A stretch of DNA of 64,000 nt from Gammaproteobacteria bacterium (GTDB taxonomy: Bacteria > Pseudomonadota > Gammaproteobacteria > Enterobacterales > Kangiellaceae): positions 24,841-88,840 of the forward strand of contig JABXHY010000051.1 in assembly GCA_013373375.1 (NCBI GenBank), written 5' to 3'. The first letter of the stretch is position 1, and every line of letters starts with the position of its first letter. The notes under the pieces are model-generated. The model searched no databases, was not told where the DNA came from, and saw only the letters and a list, made by a program, of their open reading frames with translations. Positions 1 to 10,853 of the stretch are shown here, one piece after another. The translations under genes were made by a program, and so were the position numbers.

Positions 1-1419
1 TCTCAGGTTAATAAAGTGAGCACCTGAACTATCAACATTTCCATCTGGACCAGGAGCTGAAGTCGTATTATCAACGTAATCAACTCCAAAAGTTCGCTCA
101 CGAACACCGCCAGGATTGTAACCTACGAAGAAAGCTCCACCGTTGGTTGCATTAAGACCATGCAATGGCAAGTCAATTGAAACAACCGCCGTACAAGCAC
201 GAGCCATAGTGTCAGCGATTCCAAACATCGCTGTTCGGTTTGAAGTAATACCGTGTTGGAACAACATCACCGGGTAAGGTGTCGGACATGCTGCATCAGA
301 CGGTACAGACACTAACAATGGAACTGTCTCACCGCCTTCTAACAATCCAGGAATAGTTACCGAACCATTACGCTGTGGCAACTTGTTAACATAAGTTGTA
401 AATCCACCCGCCAATGGGTTTGGAACTGGACCTTGTGCTGTTGGGATTTCATCTGCACCAACATAGAAAGTATCTAATGGCGCTGTTGGGCTTTCCAAAG
501 TAGGAATTCCAAGCATGTAGTTAAGAGTGATTTGACCCACGCTAATTAATGCATCGCCGCTCAAAGCTGGATTAACCAGATTTGAAGGAAGCCCTAAATT
601 TGTGAAACTGGTTACTGGACGAACACCAGCCGCAGCAATGGGACCGTCAATGTATGCTTGTTTCGCTGTCATAACGACATCACCAACCGACTGAGTGGTG
701 AAAGCAAATGAAACAACGATATCGGCTTTGGTCACACCTCCAGCAGCAGCAAGATTTTCGTAAATGTTAACTAACTGCCGAACTGGCTCAAGAGCGGCAA
801 GTGATCCCGCAAGCGGCGCCTGACCTTTAACCAAACCATACTGAGTATCAACAGTGGTCTCTAGGCCGTTAACGGTAATCCCGTTAGTCGCAACAACAAT
901 ATAGGTGCTTCGAGGACTCAAAGGTTTAGTTGGAACAATCGCAACACTCATGCCTTGTGGAATAGCCACGTATTCACTAGAAGGCACTTCGCCAATCAGT
1001 TGATAAGGAGCAAAGGTCGGTGCTTGACCATTTAATGGATTGTTGAAATCGGTGTCCGCGAGTACTTCGAAAATTCGAACTGTATCGCCAGCAACAACGC
1101 TCGCTGGGTCGAGAGCGTCTGACTCCTCAAGAGAGGCGAAGCTGAAACTGAACGGAGCTGTCGTCGACCAGCCGTCTAACGCTGACAATGCATTAGTTGG
1201 ATCGCTGAAGTCATTTGGATCAGCAACCGGAAGGTTCAAGGTTAGATCTTGAGTTCCATTGAACAACAAATCGTTCGGGATTGGTATATTGCCATCCGCC
1301 GGCACATACACCGCCCATGCTTTAGCTTCTAGATTGGCCGGTTCAGCAGTTTCGTCACTGCTACAGCCGGCTAGAAGGAGACTCCCTAAAGTCAACATTC
1401 CTAGCGTGAATTTTTTCAT
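1..1419 (-). CDS. VolA-like surface lipase lipoprotein, 5' part (runs off left edge)
   Basis: The frame is open from an ATG at 1419 to base 1, giving 473 N-terminal residues with no stop in the window. A GGGAGAG ribosome binding site lies just upstream. The N-terminus is a lipoprotein signal with lipobox LLAGC (Cys19), followed by Ser-Ser-Asp. The body resembles the bacterial virulence-factor lipase N-terminal family (Pfam Lipase_bact_N), as in Vibrio VolA, a surface lysophospholipase. It has the typical opening about a usable PNDLLF segment and a late FQHG block that begins the alpha/beta-hydrolase part. The catalytic GxSxG serine should lie beyond the left edge and is not visible. Family assignment is fairly confident; substrate (lysophospholipid or acylglycerol) is inferred from the family. 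Confidence 0.85.
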   Translation of the reverse strand, partial: MKKFTLGMLTLGSLLLAGCSSDETAEPANLEAKAWAVYVPADGNIPIPNDLLFNGTQDLTLNLPVADPNDFSDPTNALSALDGWSTTAPFSFSFASLEESDALDPASVVAGDTVRIFEVLADTDFNNPLNGQAPTFAPYQLIGEVPSSEYVAIPQGMSVAIVPTKPLSPRSTYIVVATNGITVNGLETTVDTQYGLVKGQAPLAGSLAALEPVRQLVNIYENLAAAGGVTKADIVVSFAFTTQSVGDVVMTAKQAYIDGPIAAAGVRPVTSFTNLGLPSNLVNPALSGDALISVGQITLNYMLGIPTLESPTAPLDTFYVGADEIPTAQGPVPNPLAGGFTTYVNKLPQRNGSVTIPGLLEGGETVPLLVSVPSDAACPTPYPVMLFQHGITSNRTAMFGIADTMARACTAVVSIDLPLHGLNATNGGAFFVGYNPGGVRERTFGVDYVDNTTSAPGPDGNVDSSGAHFINLR

Positions 1420-1933
1420 CTAACTCTCCCAGTACTGCGGTAGTTGCTGATGCAAGCGAGGCAGTTCCCAAAGCGCTTGTAAGTGGCTTAACCGCAAAAA
1501 GTTTTTCTAGTTGTTTAAAATTGTTTTTTTATCCGAGGTCAATGCTAACCACACTTAACAACCAACGCAAGTGGGCAGACCAGTTTATTCAATGTTATCG
1601 GCAACTTATTGAATAATCGGAGGTTTATTTTTTTACTCACACCTTCCCCTATTTTGCGCCGCAACAAACCATTTTTTGAAATTTGAGATTTCAGTAAGTC
1701 AGTTTTTTGATATTAGCGCAGCAATTACTTTACTAACAATTTGTTATTAAGTGAATTTACACATTTAAAAAATTTAAATCTTAACTATTCTTAAAGTAAG
1801 CGAGTTGTACAAGTTGACTTGGTCGAGTGCAACGGCTTACTCCAATAAAAAAAATAAAATAAAACCAAGCCAACGAAGGAGATTTTATCAGCACGTTAAT
1901 TAGAGCGTAAACGCACATAACTAGAGGTGTTAA
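1420..1933. other. Divergent intergenic region, lipase / prkA
   Basis: These 514 bases separate two divergently transcribed genes and should hold both promoters. The stretch is AT-rich and has stops in all frames; the short minus-strand frame crossing its right end into prkA has no family resemblance. I see no strong hairpin, tRNA or riboswitch. The AGAGGTG ribosome binding site of prkA lies at its right end. Confidence 0.5.
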
Positions 1934-3856
1934 ATGAGCATTTTTGATAAGTATCAGCAACGCTACGAAGATCACCAACAAGAGGAGTTTTCTCTCCAGG
2001 AATACCTCGAGCTTTGTCGACAAGAACCGCTTACCTACGCCACTTCAGCCGAAAGAATGCTCGCAGCGATCGGTGAGCCAGAATTAATTGATACAGCCCA
2101 AGAACCAAGACTTTCCCGAATTTTCTCTAACAAGGTCATAGCCCGCTACCCTGCTTTTGAAGAATTTTTCGGAATGGAAGATTCCATCGAACAAATTGTT
2201 TCTTACTTCAAGCATGCAGCCCAAGGTTTAGAAGAGAAAAAGCAAATTTTATACTTACTTGGTCCAGTCGGTGGTGGTAAGTCGTCATTAGCGGAGAAAC
2301 TTAAAAAATTAATGGAGCAATACCCCATTTACGCGATTAAAGACTCACCAGTTTTTGAGTCGCCTCTTGGCCTATTTGATCCGGATGAAGATGCTTCAAT
2401 TCTTGAAGAAGAGTACGGTATCTCACGCCGTTATTTAAGAAAAATACCGTCACCTTGGGCAGTCAAACGTTTAAACGAATTTGGCGGCGATATTTCTAAG
2501 TTTCGAGTGGTTAAATTGCAGCCATCTATTTTGAATCAAATCGCCATAGCCAAAACAGAACCCGGTGACGAAAACAACCAGGACATTTCTGCTTTGGTTG
2601 GGAAGGTCGACATTCGAAAACTCGAAGGTTACGCACAAAACGACCCAGATGCCTACAGCTACTCAGGTTCACTATGTCGTTCAAATCAAGGCATCATGGA
2701 ATTTGTCGAGATGTTCAAAGCGCCAATCAAGGTACTTCACCCACTCCTCACAGCAACTCAGGAGGGAAACTATAACAGTACCGAAGGATTGTCGGCGTTA
2801 CCATTTGAAGGCACCATTTTAGCGCACAGCAACGAGTCAGAGTGGCAAAGTTTTAAAAATAATAAGAATAATGAAGCTTTTCTGGATCGTGTCTATATCG
2901 TAAAAGTACCCTATTGCTTGAGAGTTTCTGAAGAAATAAAGATTTACGACAAGTTACTCGATAACAGCTCACTTAGTGAAGCTCCATGCGCGCCAAGCAC
3001 TTTGCAAATGCTTGCTCAGTTCAGTGTTTTATCGCGCGTTAAAGAACCAGAAAACTCCAGTATTTATTCAAAAATGAGAGTGTATGACGGCGAAAGTTTA
3101 AAAGATACCGATCCTAAAGCTAAGTCTTACCAAGAGTACCGTGATTATGCTGGCGTCGATGAAGGTATGACAGGGCTTTCGACTCGTTTCGCATTTAAAA
3201 TCTTGTCACGAGTGTTTAACTTTGATCAAACTGAAGTCGCTGCAAACCCAGTGCATCTTTTATATGTACTCGAACAACAAATTAATCGTGAGCAATATCC
3301 ACAAGAAACTCACGATAAATATCTTGAATACATCAAAGGATTTTTGGTTCCCAATTACATCGAGTTCATTGGTAAAGAAATTCAAACCGCTTACCTTGAG
3401 TCTTATTCTGAGTACGGTCAAAACATATTTGACCGATATGTCACTTATGCTGACTTCTGGATTCAAGATCAAGAATATCGAGATCCAGAAACCGGTGAGA
3501 ATTTTGACCGAGCGTCGTTAAACGAAGAGCTCGAAAAAATCGAAAAACCTGCAGGTATTTCTAATCCCAAAGACTTTCGAAACGAAGTGGTTAACTTTGT
3601 ATTGAGAGCGAGAGCGAACAACAAAGGAAACAATCCGACCTGGACCAGTTACGAAAAGTTAAGAACCGTAATCGAAAAGAAAATGTTTTCTAACACAGAA
3701 GATCTTCTTCCTGTTATTTCTTTCAGCGCAAAAGCGTCTGAGGAAGACAAAAAGAAACATGAAAATTTCGTTTCGCGAATGGTAGAGAAAGGTTATACCG
3801 AAAAGCAAGTAAGATTGCTTTGTGAATGGTACTTGCGCGTTAGAAAAGCGTCGTAA
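1934..3856 (+). CDS. prkA: PrkA family serine protein kinase
   Basis: This 640-residue protein matches PrkA/YeaG, a cytoplasmic AAA+-type serine kinase linked to nutrient stress, stationary phase and nitrogen starvation. The Walker A loop GPVGGGKSS lies at about residues 110-118 within the N-terminal AAA_PrkA domain, and the C-terminal third is the PrkA kinase-like domain. Length equals the enterobacterial protein (about 644). The ATG follows an AGAGGTG ribosome binding site. It is the first gene of a three-gene operon with yeaH (32 bases downstream) and ycgB, the standard arrangement. In E. coli this set is RpoS-dependent; no sigma-S promoter was confirmed here. Confidence 0.96.
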   Translation: MSIFDKYQQRYEDHQQEEFSLQEYLELCRQEPLTYATSAERMLAAIGEPELIDTAQEPRLSRIFSNKVIARYPAFEEFFGMEDSIEQIVSYFKHAAQGLEEKKQILYLLGPVGGGKSSLAEKLKKLMEQYPIYAIKDSPVFESPLGLFDPDEDASILEEEYGISRRYLRKIPSPWAVKRLNEFGGDISKFRVVKLQPSILNQIAIAKTEPGDENNQDISALVGKVDIRKLEGYAQNDPDAYSYSGSLCRSNQGIMEFVEMFKAPIKVLHPLLTATQEGNYNSTEGLSALPFEGTILAHSNESEWQSFKNNKNNEAFLDRVYIVKVPYCLRVSEEIKIYDKLLDNSSLSEAPCAPSTLQMLAQFSVLSRVKEPENSSIYSKMRVYDGESLKDTDPKAKSYQEYRDYAGVDEGMTGLSTRFAFKILSRVFNFDQTEVAANPVHLLYVLEQQINREQYPQETHDKYLEYIKGFLVPNYIEFIGKEIQTAYLESYSEYGQNIFDRYVTYADFWIQDQEYRDPETGENFDRASLNEELEKIEKPAGISNPKDFRNEVVNFVLRARANNKGNNPTWTSYEKLRTVIEKKMFSNTEDLLPVISFSAKASEEDKKKHENFVSRMVEKGYTEKQVRLLCEWYLRVRKAS

Positions 3857-3888
3857 TCCTTTTTAAAAGCATTCTAAAAGGAGTAACC

Positions 3889-5154
3889 ATGGCGCAGTTA
3901 ATTGATCGCCGACCTAACGCAAAGAATAAAAGCACTGTCAATCGGCAGCGCTTTATTCGGCGTTATAAAAAACAAATCAAAAAAGCCATTGCCGATCAAA
4001 TTGGTAAACGAAGTGTCACCGATCTAGAGTCTGGCGAAAAAATTTCGATTCCATCGAAAGATATTCGCGAACCTACTTTTAGAAGCGGCGATGGAGGTAA
4101 AAAAGAACGCGTATATCCCGGAAATAAAGACTTCGTTCCGGGTGACAAAATTAAACGACCTCCTCCTGGAGGTGCTGGACAAGGCGGCAGACGCGCGAGC
4201 GACCAAGGTGAAGGTCAAGATGAGTTTCTATTTGAAATTTCAAAAGATGAATATTTAGACCTGTTGTTTGATGATCTGGAACTGCCAAACCTAAAGAAAA
4301 ATCAATTAAAGAAAATGACGAAAACTCGTTCTGTTCGAGCGGGTTATACCACCGATGGTGTTCCAACCAATATCAATATTGTTCGCTCACTACGCTCCGC
4401 GATGGCGCGGCGTATTGCTTTGAGAGCCGGACCGAAAAGAGAAAAAGCTGAACTAGAGCAAGAGCTTGAACTCCTCGAGAAAGAGAAGCCTCGACCAGAC
4501 CTAAAAATATTAGAGCTGCAAAATAAAATTTCTCATCTTGAAGAAAGAATCAAAAAGGTTCCTTTTATTGACACCTTTGATTTACGTTATACCAATTATG
4601 CCCAAAGGCCTGATCCTACGTCTCAAGCCGTAATGTTCTGCCTCATGGATGTTTCCGGCTCAATGGACCAGGCAACTAAAGAAATGGCAAAACGTTTTTA
4701 TATTTTGCTGTATCTGTTTCTAACTCGAAGTTACAAAGACGTTGATGTAGTTTTTATTCGTCACCATACGCAAGCTAAAGAAGTTGATGAGCAAGAGTTT
4801 TTCTACTCACAAGAGACTGGTGGTACTATCGTTTCTAGTGCACTTAAACTAATGGATAAAATAATTAAAGAGCGTTACCCACTCGACCAATGGAACATTT
4901 ACGCCGCTCAGGCTTCTGACGGAGATAACTGGAATGACGACTCACCGTTATGTAAAAAGATTTTGACCGACTCTATTTTACCAGCGGTTCGATACTACGC
5001 TTATGTTGAAATCACCCAACGAGAACACCAAAGCTTATGGCATCAGTACGAAAGTCTTTTAAAAAGTTTCGATAACTTTGCAATTCAAAATATTCAACAG
5101 CAAAGTGATATTTATCCGGTGTTTCGCGAATTTTTCAGGAAACAAGCCGCATGA
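3889..5154 (+). CDS. yeaH: YeaH/YhbH family protein (DUF444, UPF0229)
   Basis: This 421-residue protein is of the DUF444 family always found beside PrkA. The N-terminal part is basic and then glycine-rich (about residues 60-105). A coiled-coil rich in Glu, Lys and Leu covers about 185-220. The C-terminal half is a von Willebrand A-like domain whose MIDAS motif DVSGSMD begins at about residue 253. An AAGGAG ribosome binding site precedes the ATG. The last four bases overlap the start of the SpoVR gene (ATGA), so translation is probably coupled. The biochemical role is unknown; it probably works with PrkA and SpoVR in a stress-response complex. Confidence 0.93.
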   Translation: MAQLIDRRPNAKNKSTVNRQRFIRRYKKQIKKAIADQIGKRSVTDLESGEKISIPSKDIREPTFRSGDGGKKERVYPGNKDFVPGDKIKRPPPGGAGQGGRRASDQGEGQDEFLFEISKDEYLDLLFDDLELPNLKKNQLKKMTKTRSVRAGYTTDGVPTNINIVRSLRSAMARRIALRAGPKREKAELEQELELLEKEKPRPDLKILELQNKISHLEERIKKVPFIDTFDLRYTNYAQRPDPTSQAVMFCLMDVSGSMDQATKEMAKRFYILLYLFLTRSYKDVDVVFIRHHTQAKEVDEQEFFYSQETGGTIVSSALKLMDKIIKERYPLDQWNIYAAQASDGDNWNDDSPLCKKILTDSILPAVRYYAYVEITQREHQSLWHQYESLLKSFDNFAIQNIQQQSDIYPVFREFFRKQAA

Positions 5155-6677
5155 CAAAAAAAAGAAAACCAATATCCACATCTGCAGAATGGTCGTTCGA
5201 AACGATACAAAGATACTATGACGAAATAGAGAAAGCTGCAGAAAGTTATAATTTGGATACCTATCCGAATCAAATAGAAGTTATCACTGCTGAGCAAATG
5301 CTAGATGCTTACGCCAGTGTCGGCATGCCGATAGGTTATAGTCATTGGTCTTTCGGAAAGCACTTCATTAGTAACGAGCAACAATACCGTCGTGGCCACA
5401 TGGGACTGGCTTATGAAATAGTCATAAACTCGAATCCATGTATAGCTTATTTAATGGAAGAAAATACCATGATGATGCAAGCGTTGGTAATTGCTCATGC
5501 ATCCTTTGGACACAACTCTTTCTTTAAAGGTAACTATCTCTTTAAGACATGGACCGATGCTGAAGCGATAATCGATTATTTATTATTTGCGAAAAACTAT
5601 ATCGCAAAATGTGAGCGTCGATATGGCATTGATGAAGTTGAAAGTTTACTAGACGCGTGCCACGCACTTATGAATTATGGTGTCGACCGATACAAGCGCC
5701 CTCATCCAATTTCAATGCGAGAAGAAAAGCGCCGACAAAAAGAACGAGAAGCTTTTCTACAGTCTCAGGTCAATGATTTATGGCGAACCATACCAAAAAA
5801 ACAAGCAAGTGAAGCCGATTTGGATGCGATTCGTTTTCCACATGAACCTCAAGAAAATATCTTATATTTTATTGAAAAGCATGCGCCCCTGTTAGAACCT
5901 TGGCAACGTGAAGTTGTCAGGATTGTTCGCAAGATCGGTCAATACTTTTACCCTCAACGTCAAACTCAAGTAATGAATGAAGGATGGGCGTGCTTTTGGC
6001 ATCATACTTTAATCAATAACTTATACGATCAAGGGCTGGTCACCGATGGCTTTATGATGGAGTTTATTCAAAGTCACACTAATGTCGTTTACCAACCTGA
6101 TTTTGACTCGCCCTACTTCTCAGGAATCAATCCTTATGCGCTTGGTTATGCCATGATGCAAGACATCAAGCGCATTTGTGAAAATCCTGATGAAGAAGAT
6201 CGAAAATGGTTTCCTGACATTGCTGGTTCAAACTGGCTGGAAACGCTCGACTTTGCTATGAGAAACTTCAAAGATGAAAGTTTTGTTGCGCAATTTCTGT
6301 CTCCGAAATTAATTAGACAATTTAAATTTTTCGCGCTTTTGGATGATGATCAAGAAAATACGTTATCCGTTGAATCAATTCACAATGAGTCAGGTTATCA
6401 AGAAATAAGACAATTACTTTCAAACCAATACAACTTGAGCATCAATGAACCGAATATTCAGGTTTACAATGTTGATGTGAAAGGCGATAGAAGTATCACC
6501 TTAAGGCATATACAGCAGAATCGAGTTCCACTCGCAGACACTACAGAAGAAGTACTAAAACATCTGCACCATTTATGGCAGTTTCCAGTCAAGCTCGACA
6601 GCGTCGATCCAGATGGGCAGATTCTGTCATCAGCACAAATTCCGCCGCAAAGTGAGTTAGAAAAGAAAGTTTCTTAA
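5151..6677 (+). CDS. ycgB: SpoVR family protein YcgB
   Basis: This 508-residue protein matches the SpoVR/YcgB family at full length. Recognisable blocks are an N-terminal region with [10 protein letters not shown], a long helical middle, and the [10 protein letters not shown] block near residues 280-290. The start overlaps the yeaH stop by four bases. In Bacillus, SpoVR acts in cortex formation; in Gram-negatives it is part of the prkA-yeaH-ycgB stationary-phase module with no settled biochemical function. It is the last gene of the operon and is followed by an inverted repeat. His-rich motifs could suggest metal binding, which is inference. Confidence 0.93.
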   Translation: MTKKRKPISTSAEWSFETIQRYYDEIEKAAESYNLDTYPNQIEVITAEQMLDAYASVGMPIGYSHWSFGKHFISNEQQYRRGHMGLAYEIVINSNPCIAYLMEENTMMMQALVIAHASFGHNSFFKGNYLFKTWTDAEAIIDYLLFAKNYIAKCERRYGIDEVESLLDACHALMNYGVDRYKRPHPISMREEKRRQKEREAFLQSQVNDLWRTIPKKQASEADLDAIRFPHEPQENILYFIEKHAPLLEPWQREVVRIVRKIGQYFYPQRQTQVMNEGWACFWHHTLINNLYDQGLVTDGFMMEFIQSHTNVVYQPDFDSPYFSGINPYALGYAMMQDIKRICENPDEEDRKWFPDIAGSNWLETLDFAMRNFKDESFVAQFLSPKLIRQFKFFALLDDDQENTLSVESIHNESGYQEIRQLLSNQYNLSINEPNIQVYNVDVKGDRSITLRHIQQNRVPLADTTEEVLKHLHHLWQFPVKLDSVDPDGQILSSAQIPPQSELEKKVS

Positions 6678-6706
6678 AATTGAAAGACGACGCTCAGGCT
6701 GATAAA

Positions 6707-6740
6707 TAACTAGAGTTCTTTTAAATTAGAACTCTAGTTA
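6707..6740. terminator. Inverted repeat between ycgB and fadR, likely bidirectional terminator
   Basis: A perfect 13-bp stem (6707-6719 with 6728-6740, 8-nt loop) lies between the convergent ycgB and fadR genes. The T-run after it is short and interrupted on the plus strand, so terminator strength is uncertain; position and symmetry support termination of both transcripts. Confidence 0.6.
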
Positions 6741-6803
6741 TTTCTAGTTATTTGAAGAGAAGTTGTTCGCTGTTGAACGCTAAATTAACGGCGTCAATTT
6801 AAC

Positions 6804-7565
6804 TTATTTATCCTCGTCGAGCTCACTCAATGCAGTCAATTTATCTCGCATTTCTTGCCAAACCGTGCCAGATTCATGACCATATTGCCAAAGCGCTTCG
6901 ATTAACTTTTCGATATCACCCGAACGAATAATACCGGTTAAACTGGAATAAAATTTTCTTGCTAAGTCACGAGCTTTTTCGTTACTAAAATAATAGAGGC
7001 CTATTCGATAATAAATAGTTTTAAAACCATTTAGCATCAATGTATAAACGGGATTACCTGCAGCTAGAGTCGCAGAATGGTGGAAGCTCCAGTCAAAATG
7101 AATGAAGCCTTCAGCAGTGTCTTCTACTTGTTCAAGCTCAGAAAGTAGCTCAATAACTTTTTCTTGATTACTTTTTACTGCAAGTCGTAAATAAATTGCA
7201 CTCATGTTTGTGCGAGCATTTAACAGTTGATCTGCAATCGTTAAAGACCCTTCATCATCGAGCCGAACAATTGTATCTAAAATATTCAGACCTGCGGTTT
7301 CCCAAATATCATTAACCTGAGTAGGTTTACCATGTTGAATGGTTAACCAACCGTCTCTGGCCAGTCGTTGTAGTACTTCTCTCAGCGTCGTACGTGTCAC
7401 CCCGATAAGATCGGATAATTCTCGTTCAGCGGGTAATATACTTCCTGCAGCAAATTTTCCACGCCAAATAGACTCTACAATATATTGCTCCGCGAATGCC
7501 GCTGGACTTTTTGCCTTTATCGGCGTGGTCATATGATAAGTAACTTTATTCTGATGGTCAGTCAT
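6804..7565 (-). CDS. fadR: Fatty-acid-responsive transcriptional regulator FadR
   Basis: This 253-residue GntR-family protein aligns by eye along its length with E. coli FadR. The winged-helix DNA-binding domain includes PAERELS and GVTRTTLREVLQRLARDGWLT (about residues 40-75), then GKPTQVND, and a C-terminal acyl-CoA-binding helical domain. FadR represses fatty-acid degradation genes and activates unsaturated fatty-acid synthesis, and is released by long-chain acyl-CoA. An internal ATG at 7532 matches the E. coli N-terminus more closely but has no ribosome binding site, so the longer start is kept. It is divergent from nhaB, the same neighbour as in E. coli. Confidence 0.95.
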   Translation of the reverse strand: MTDHQNKVTYHMTTPIKAKSPAAFAEQYIVESIWRGKFAAGSILPAERELSDLIGVTRTTLREVLQRLARDGWLTIQHGKPTQVNDIWETAGLNILDTIVRLDDEGSLTIADQLLNARTNMSAIYLRLAVKSNQEKVIELLSELEQVEDTAEGFIHFDWSFHHSATLAAGNPVYTLMLNGFKTIYYRIGLYYFSNEKARDLARKFYSSLTGIIRSGDIEKLIEALWQYGHESGTVWQEMRDKLTALSELDEDK

Positions 7566-7870
7566 GGAGTCATCTTCTTAAATTATCGCAGTGCAACATA
7601 ACGTTTCTTCAATTTACTGCTTTGCACTGCGCTTAGTATGTTTAAAACTGGTCTGAGTTCTAACCTGAGGGTTAAGCATAACTCGGTTCGACGATCTTGA
7701 AAAGACACTTACTCCTAAACTGTACGCAAATTTAGCTTCATATCGATTCTATAACGAAAAGCCTTGGCAGCAGTTGTGCAAACAAGTCAAAACCGTCTAA
7801 AATTTGCTTGAATGCTATTTACATGAAATTTAACGAAAAATAATCATATAAAAAACGGGATATTCCTAAT
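7566..7870. other. Divergent promoter region fadR / nhaB
   Basis: These 305 bases lie between two divergent starts and hold the promoters of both. They contain the FadR-like site annotated separately at 7646-7662. I see no ORF or RNA gene. The last 60 bases before nhaB are very AT-rich and include a GGGA about 10 nt from its ATG. Confidence 0.5.
7646..7662 (+). promoter_or_regulatory. Possible FadR operator
   Basis: The 17-mer AACTGGTCTGAGTTCTA matches the strongly conserved left half and centre of the FadR consensus (AnCTGGTCnGAnnTGnT), while the right half is weak. It lies about 80 bases upstream of fadR, so autoregulation, or control of nhaB, is plausible. The match was made by eye only. 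Confidence 0.4.
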
Positions 7871-9514
7871 ATGGCAAACTCAATACGCGCTGCCGCTCTT
7901 GAAAACTTTCTTGGACAAGCGCCGAACTGGTACAAAATTACCATTGTTGCTTTTTTAATCATAAACCCCATCGTTTATTTCGGTGCTGGCGAAGCTGGCT
8001 CAACAATTGCGGGTTGGTTATTGATTATTGAGTTTATCTTTACTCTGGCGATGGCGCTTAAATGCTACCCATTACAGCCAGGAGGTTTACTCGCTTTAGA
8101 GGCTGTTTTTATCGGATTAACCAGCCCAGAAACAGTTTTGCATGAGGTACAAGCTAACTTACCTGTACTTCTTTTACTTATTTTCATGGTTGCTGGCATT
8201 TACTTTATGAAAAGCTTGTTGCTTTTCACTTTTACCAAGATTTTACTTGGTGTTCGATCGAAAGCGTTTCTTTCAATCCTATTCAGCGCTGTTTCTGCTC
8301 TTTTGTCGGCTTTCCTCGACGCACTAACGGTAACCGCAGTAGTAATTGCTGTTGGCGTCGGCTTTTACGGAATCTACCATAAGGTTGCTTCTGGCAAACA
8401 TTTCAATAATGACCATGATCACAGTCATGATGATGAAGTCCAGGAACTGCATCGTGAAGATTTAGATAGATTTCGCTCCTTTCTTCGCAGTCTGCTAATG
8501 CACGCAGCAGTCGGTACTGCTTTGGGTGGTGTTTGCACATTGGTCGGCGAACCTCAAAACTTATTAATTGCACAACGAGCAAACTGGGGCTTTGGCGAGT
8601 TTTTTATCCGTATGGCACCCATTACCATTCCTGTACTCATCACTGGATTAATAACCTGCTTTATTTTAGAAAAAGTAAAATGGTTTGGTTACGGTGAAGA
8701 AATTCCTGAGAAAGTCCGAAAGGTTATGGAAGAATTTGCTGCAGCAGAAGACGCTAAACGTACTCGAAAGGAAAAAGTCGGTCTTGTTTTCCAAGGCTTA
8801 GTTGCGGTTTGGTTAATAATCGCCTTGATGTTTCATTTAGCCGAAGTCGGATTGATCGGACTTTCAGTAATCGTATTAGCCACATCATTTACTGGCATTA
8901 TTGACGAACACAGTATCGGAAAAGCGTTTGAAGAAGCGTTACCATTTACTGCATTACTTACCGTCTTTTTTGCAATAGTCGCGGTTATTGCTGACAACCA
9001 ATTATTTGCTCCAGTCATTCACGAAGTATTGAAGCTTGAAGGTACAACTCAGGTAGCCATGTTTTACATCGCAAATGGTGTTCTTTCTATGGTTAGCGAT
9101 AATGTATTTGTCGCAACGGTATACATCAATGAAGTTGCACAAGCCGCACTGAATGGAAGTATCGATCGTGATACTTTTGATATGCTTGCAGTTGCGATCA
9201 ATACAGGTACAAACATTCCGAGTGTTGCAACACCGAATGGTCAAGCAGCATTCTTATTCTTATTGACTTCAGCGCTTGCTCCTTTAATTAGATTGTCTTA
9301 TGGACGAATGGTGATTATGGCTCTTCCATACACAGTTACCATGAGCATAGTCGGCTTACTAATGGTTATGTTCACTCTTGAGAGCTCAACGGAATCCATG
9401 TACGAGAAACATCTGATCAATCATCACGACCTACAAGATCTTTGTCGTTCAATGCAAGGAACATGGGTAAACGATCATTGCGTATTAGCGTCTAAAAAGT
9501 CTGGCGGCCACTAA
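7871..9514 (+). CDS. nhaB: Na+/H+ antiporter NhaB
   Basis: This 547-residue polytopic inner-membrane protein matches NhaB, the electrogenic sodium/proton antiporter, which is usually about 525-530 residues. About 10-12 hydrophobic segments are visible. Family blocks include the NWYK start region, [14 protein letters not shown] and the GEPQNLLIA block. A His/Asp-rich cytoplasmic loop ([11 protein letters not shown], about residues 178-188) could bind metal or sense pH, which is inference. Divergent from fadR as in E. coli, and followed by a strong terminator. Confidence 0.96.
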   Translation: MANSIRAAALENFLGQAPNWYKITIVAFLIINPIVYFGAGEAGSTIAGWLLIIEFIFTLAMALKCYPLQPGGLLALEAVFIGLTSPETVLHEVQANLPVLLLLIFMVAGIYFMKSLLLFTFTKILLGVRSKAFLSILFSAVSALLSAFLDALTVTAVVIAVGVGFYGIYHKVASGKHFNNDHDHSHDDEVQELHREDLDRFRSFLRSLLMHAAVGTALGGVCTLVGEPQNLLIAQRANWGFGEFFIRMAPITIPVLITGLITCFILEKVKWFGYGEEIPEKVRKVMEEFAAAEDAKRTRKEKVGLVFQGLVAVWLIIALMFHLAEVGLIGLSVIVLATSFTGIIDEHSIGKAFEEALPFTALLTVFFAIVAVIADNQLFAPVIHEVLKLEGTTQVAMFYIANGVLSMVSDNVFVATVYINEVAQAALNGSIDRDTFDMLAVAINTGTNIPSVATPNGQAAFLFLLTSALAPLIRLSYGRMVIMALPYTVTMSIVGLLMVMFTLESSTESMYEKHLINHHDLQDLCRSMQGTWVNDHCVLASKKSGGH

Positions 9515-9553
9515 TAGGCTTATTCTTTTGTAAAAAATTAATCGTAGTAATAT

Positions 9554-9585
9554 AAAAAAACAGCGGCCGAAGCCGCTGTTTTTTT
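9554..9585. terminator. Bidirectional rho-independent terminator
   Basis: GC-rich stem CAGCGGC/GCCGCTG (9561-9567 with 9572-9578) with loop CGAA, flanked by seven A on the left and seven T on the right. It sits between the convergent nhaB and dnaQ genes, so it can terminate transcription in both directions. Confidence 0.93.
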
Positions 9586-9639
9586 ATACGTCAATAATTT
9601 TAGTCGAAAGCTAAGATAATGCCTTTTAGTTAACCATCA

Positions 9640-10356
9640 CTATTGAACTACTTTTTCCCAAATCGACTCTTTACCCGATGCTTTTCGAATATCCTCGAGC
9701 TTTGATTCATGCTTAGCCAGTTCATCGGTATTCGCTTTAATTACTTTGAGCGGTGAACTTCTTTTAATTCTCCGAATACCCGCGTTTTGTTTACCTTGAT
9801 TTAAAAAATCCTGATGCGACGACAAAGTGAGTGCTGTCTGCCCTCCTGTCATAAATAAATAAACGTCAGCTAAAATTTCCGAATCAAGTAAAGCGCCGTG
9901 GAGTGTTCGGTGTGAGTTATCGATTCCGTAGCGTTTACATAATGCATCCAAACTATTTTTTTGACCTGGAAACATTTGTCGAGCCAACACCAAAGTATCC
10001 AGTACCGTACAATAATCCTCCATCTTACCAAGACCACGATCGAGACACTTGAGCTCCCAGTCGAGAAACCCGATATCGAAGGGTGCATTGTGAATTACAA
10101 GCTCAGCACCATCGACAAACTTAATAAAGTCGTCAACCACTTCATAAAACCTAGGTTTGTCGGCTAAGTACTCATTCGTAATTCCGTGCACTTCAATCGC
10201 ACCATCGTCAACAACTCGATCAGGCTGGATGTATTGATGGTAATGTCGACCGGTTAGTTTGCGATCAATCATTTCAACACAGCCAATTTCGATAATTTTG
10301 TGCCCTCGAGAAGGCTCTAAACCTGTGGTTTCGGTATCTAGTACCACCTGACGCAT
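9640..10356 (-). CDS. dnaQ: DNA polymerase III epsilon subunit (proofreading exonuclease)
   Basis: This 238-residue protein is the 3'-5' proofreading exonuclease of the replicative polymerase. Exo I (LDTETTGLEP, with Asp7 and Glu9), Exo II (HNAPFDIGFLDWEL) and the Exo III-epsilon block (LHGALLDSEILADVY) are all present. The C-terminal tail would bind the alpha subunit. It is transcribed with rnhA, which ends 2 bases upstream, so the pair is almost certainly one transcript. In E. coli these two genes are divergent instead. Confidence 0.96.
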   Translation of the reverse strand: MRQVVLDTETTGLEPSRGHKIIEIGCVEMIDRKLTGRHYHQYIQPDRVVDDGAIEVHGITNEYLADKPRFYEVVDDFIKFVDGAELVIHNAPFDIGFLDWELKCLDRGLGKMEDYCTVLDTLVLARQMFPGQKNSLDALCKRYGIDNSHRTLHGALLDSEILADVYLFMTGGQTALTLSSHQDFLNQGKQNAGIRRIKRSSPLKVIKANTDELAKHESKLEDIRKASGKESIWEKVVQ

Positions 10357-10358
10357 AT

Positions 10359-10799
10359 TTATTCCTCTAACGCTTGAGCAACGCCTCGATTAGCCAGCTC
10401 ATCTGCTTTTTCATTTTCAGGATGACCACTGTGCCCTTTTACCCAATGCCAATTGACACTGTGTCGTTGCACAGCTTGATCTAATGCTTGCCAGAGATCT
10501 GCATTTTTTACTGGTTTTTTCGCAGCCGTTTTCCACCCACGCTTTTTCCAGTTCTCCAGCCATTCAGTAATGCCTTTTCTGACATACTCCGAGTCGGTTG
10601 TCAGCTCTACTTCACAGGCTCTTCGTAAAGCATTCAAGGCTTCAATTGCAGCAGTAAGTTCCATTCGGTTATTCGTTGTATTGAGTTCACCGCCAAACAA
10701 CTCTTTTTCGAATTTTCCAGATCGTAATAATACTCCCCAACCACCAGGGCCGGGATTACCTTTACAGGCTCCATCGGTGAATATATGAACTTTATCCAA
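10359..10799 (-). CDS. rnhA: Ribonuclease HI
   Basis: This 146-residue cytoplasmic enzyme cleaves the RNA strand of RNA-DNA hybrids. All catalytic residues are visible: Asp9 in [11 protein letters not shown], Glu47 in [12 protein letters not shown], Asp69 in LTTDSEYV, His123 and Asp133 in [14 protein letters not shown]. Length is close to E. coli RNase HI (155). It lies directly upstream of dnaQ with a 2-base gap on the same strand. No substitution of key residues was seen. Confidence 0.97.
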   Translation of the reverse strand: MDKVHIFTDGACKGNPGPGGWGVLLRSGKFEKELFGGELNTTNNRMELTAAIEALNALRRACEVELTTDSEYVRKGITEWLENWKKRGWKTAAKKPVKNADLWQALDQAVQRHSVNWHWVKGHSGHPENEKADELANRGVAQALEE

Positions 10800-10853
10800 A
10801 ATCTATTCGCTTTCTTGTGTTTTAAATCATAAGGCCATTATAAAGAAGCGACA

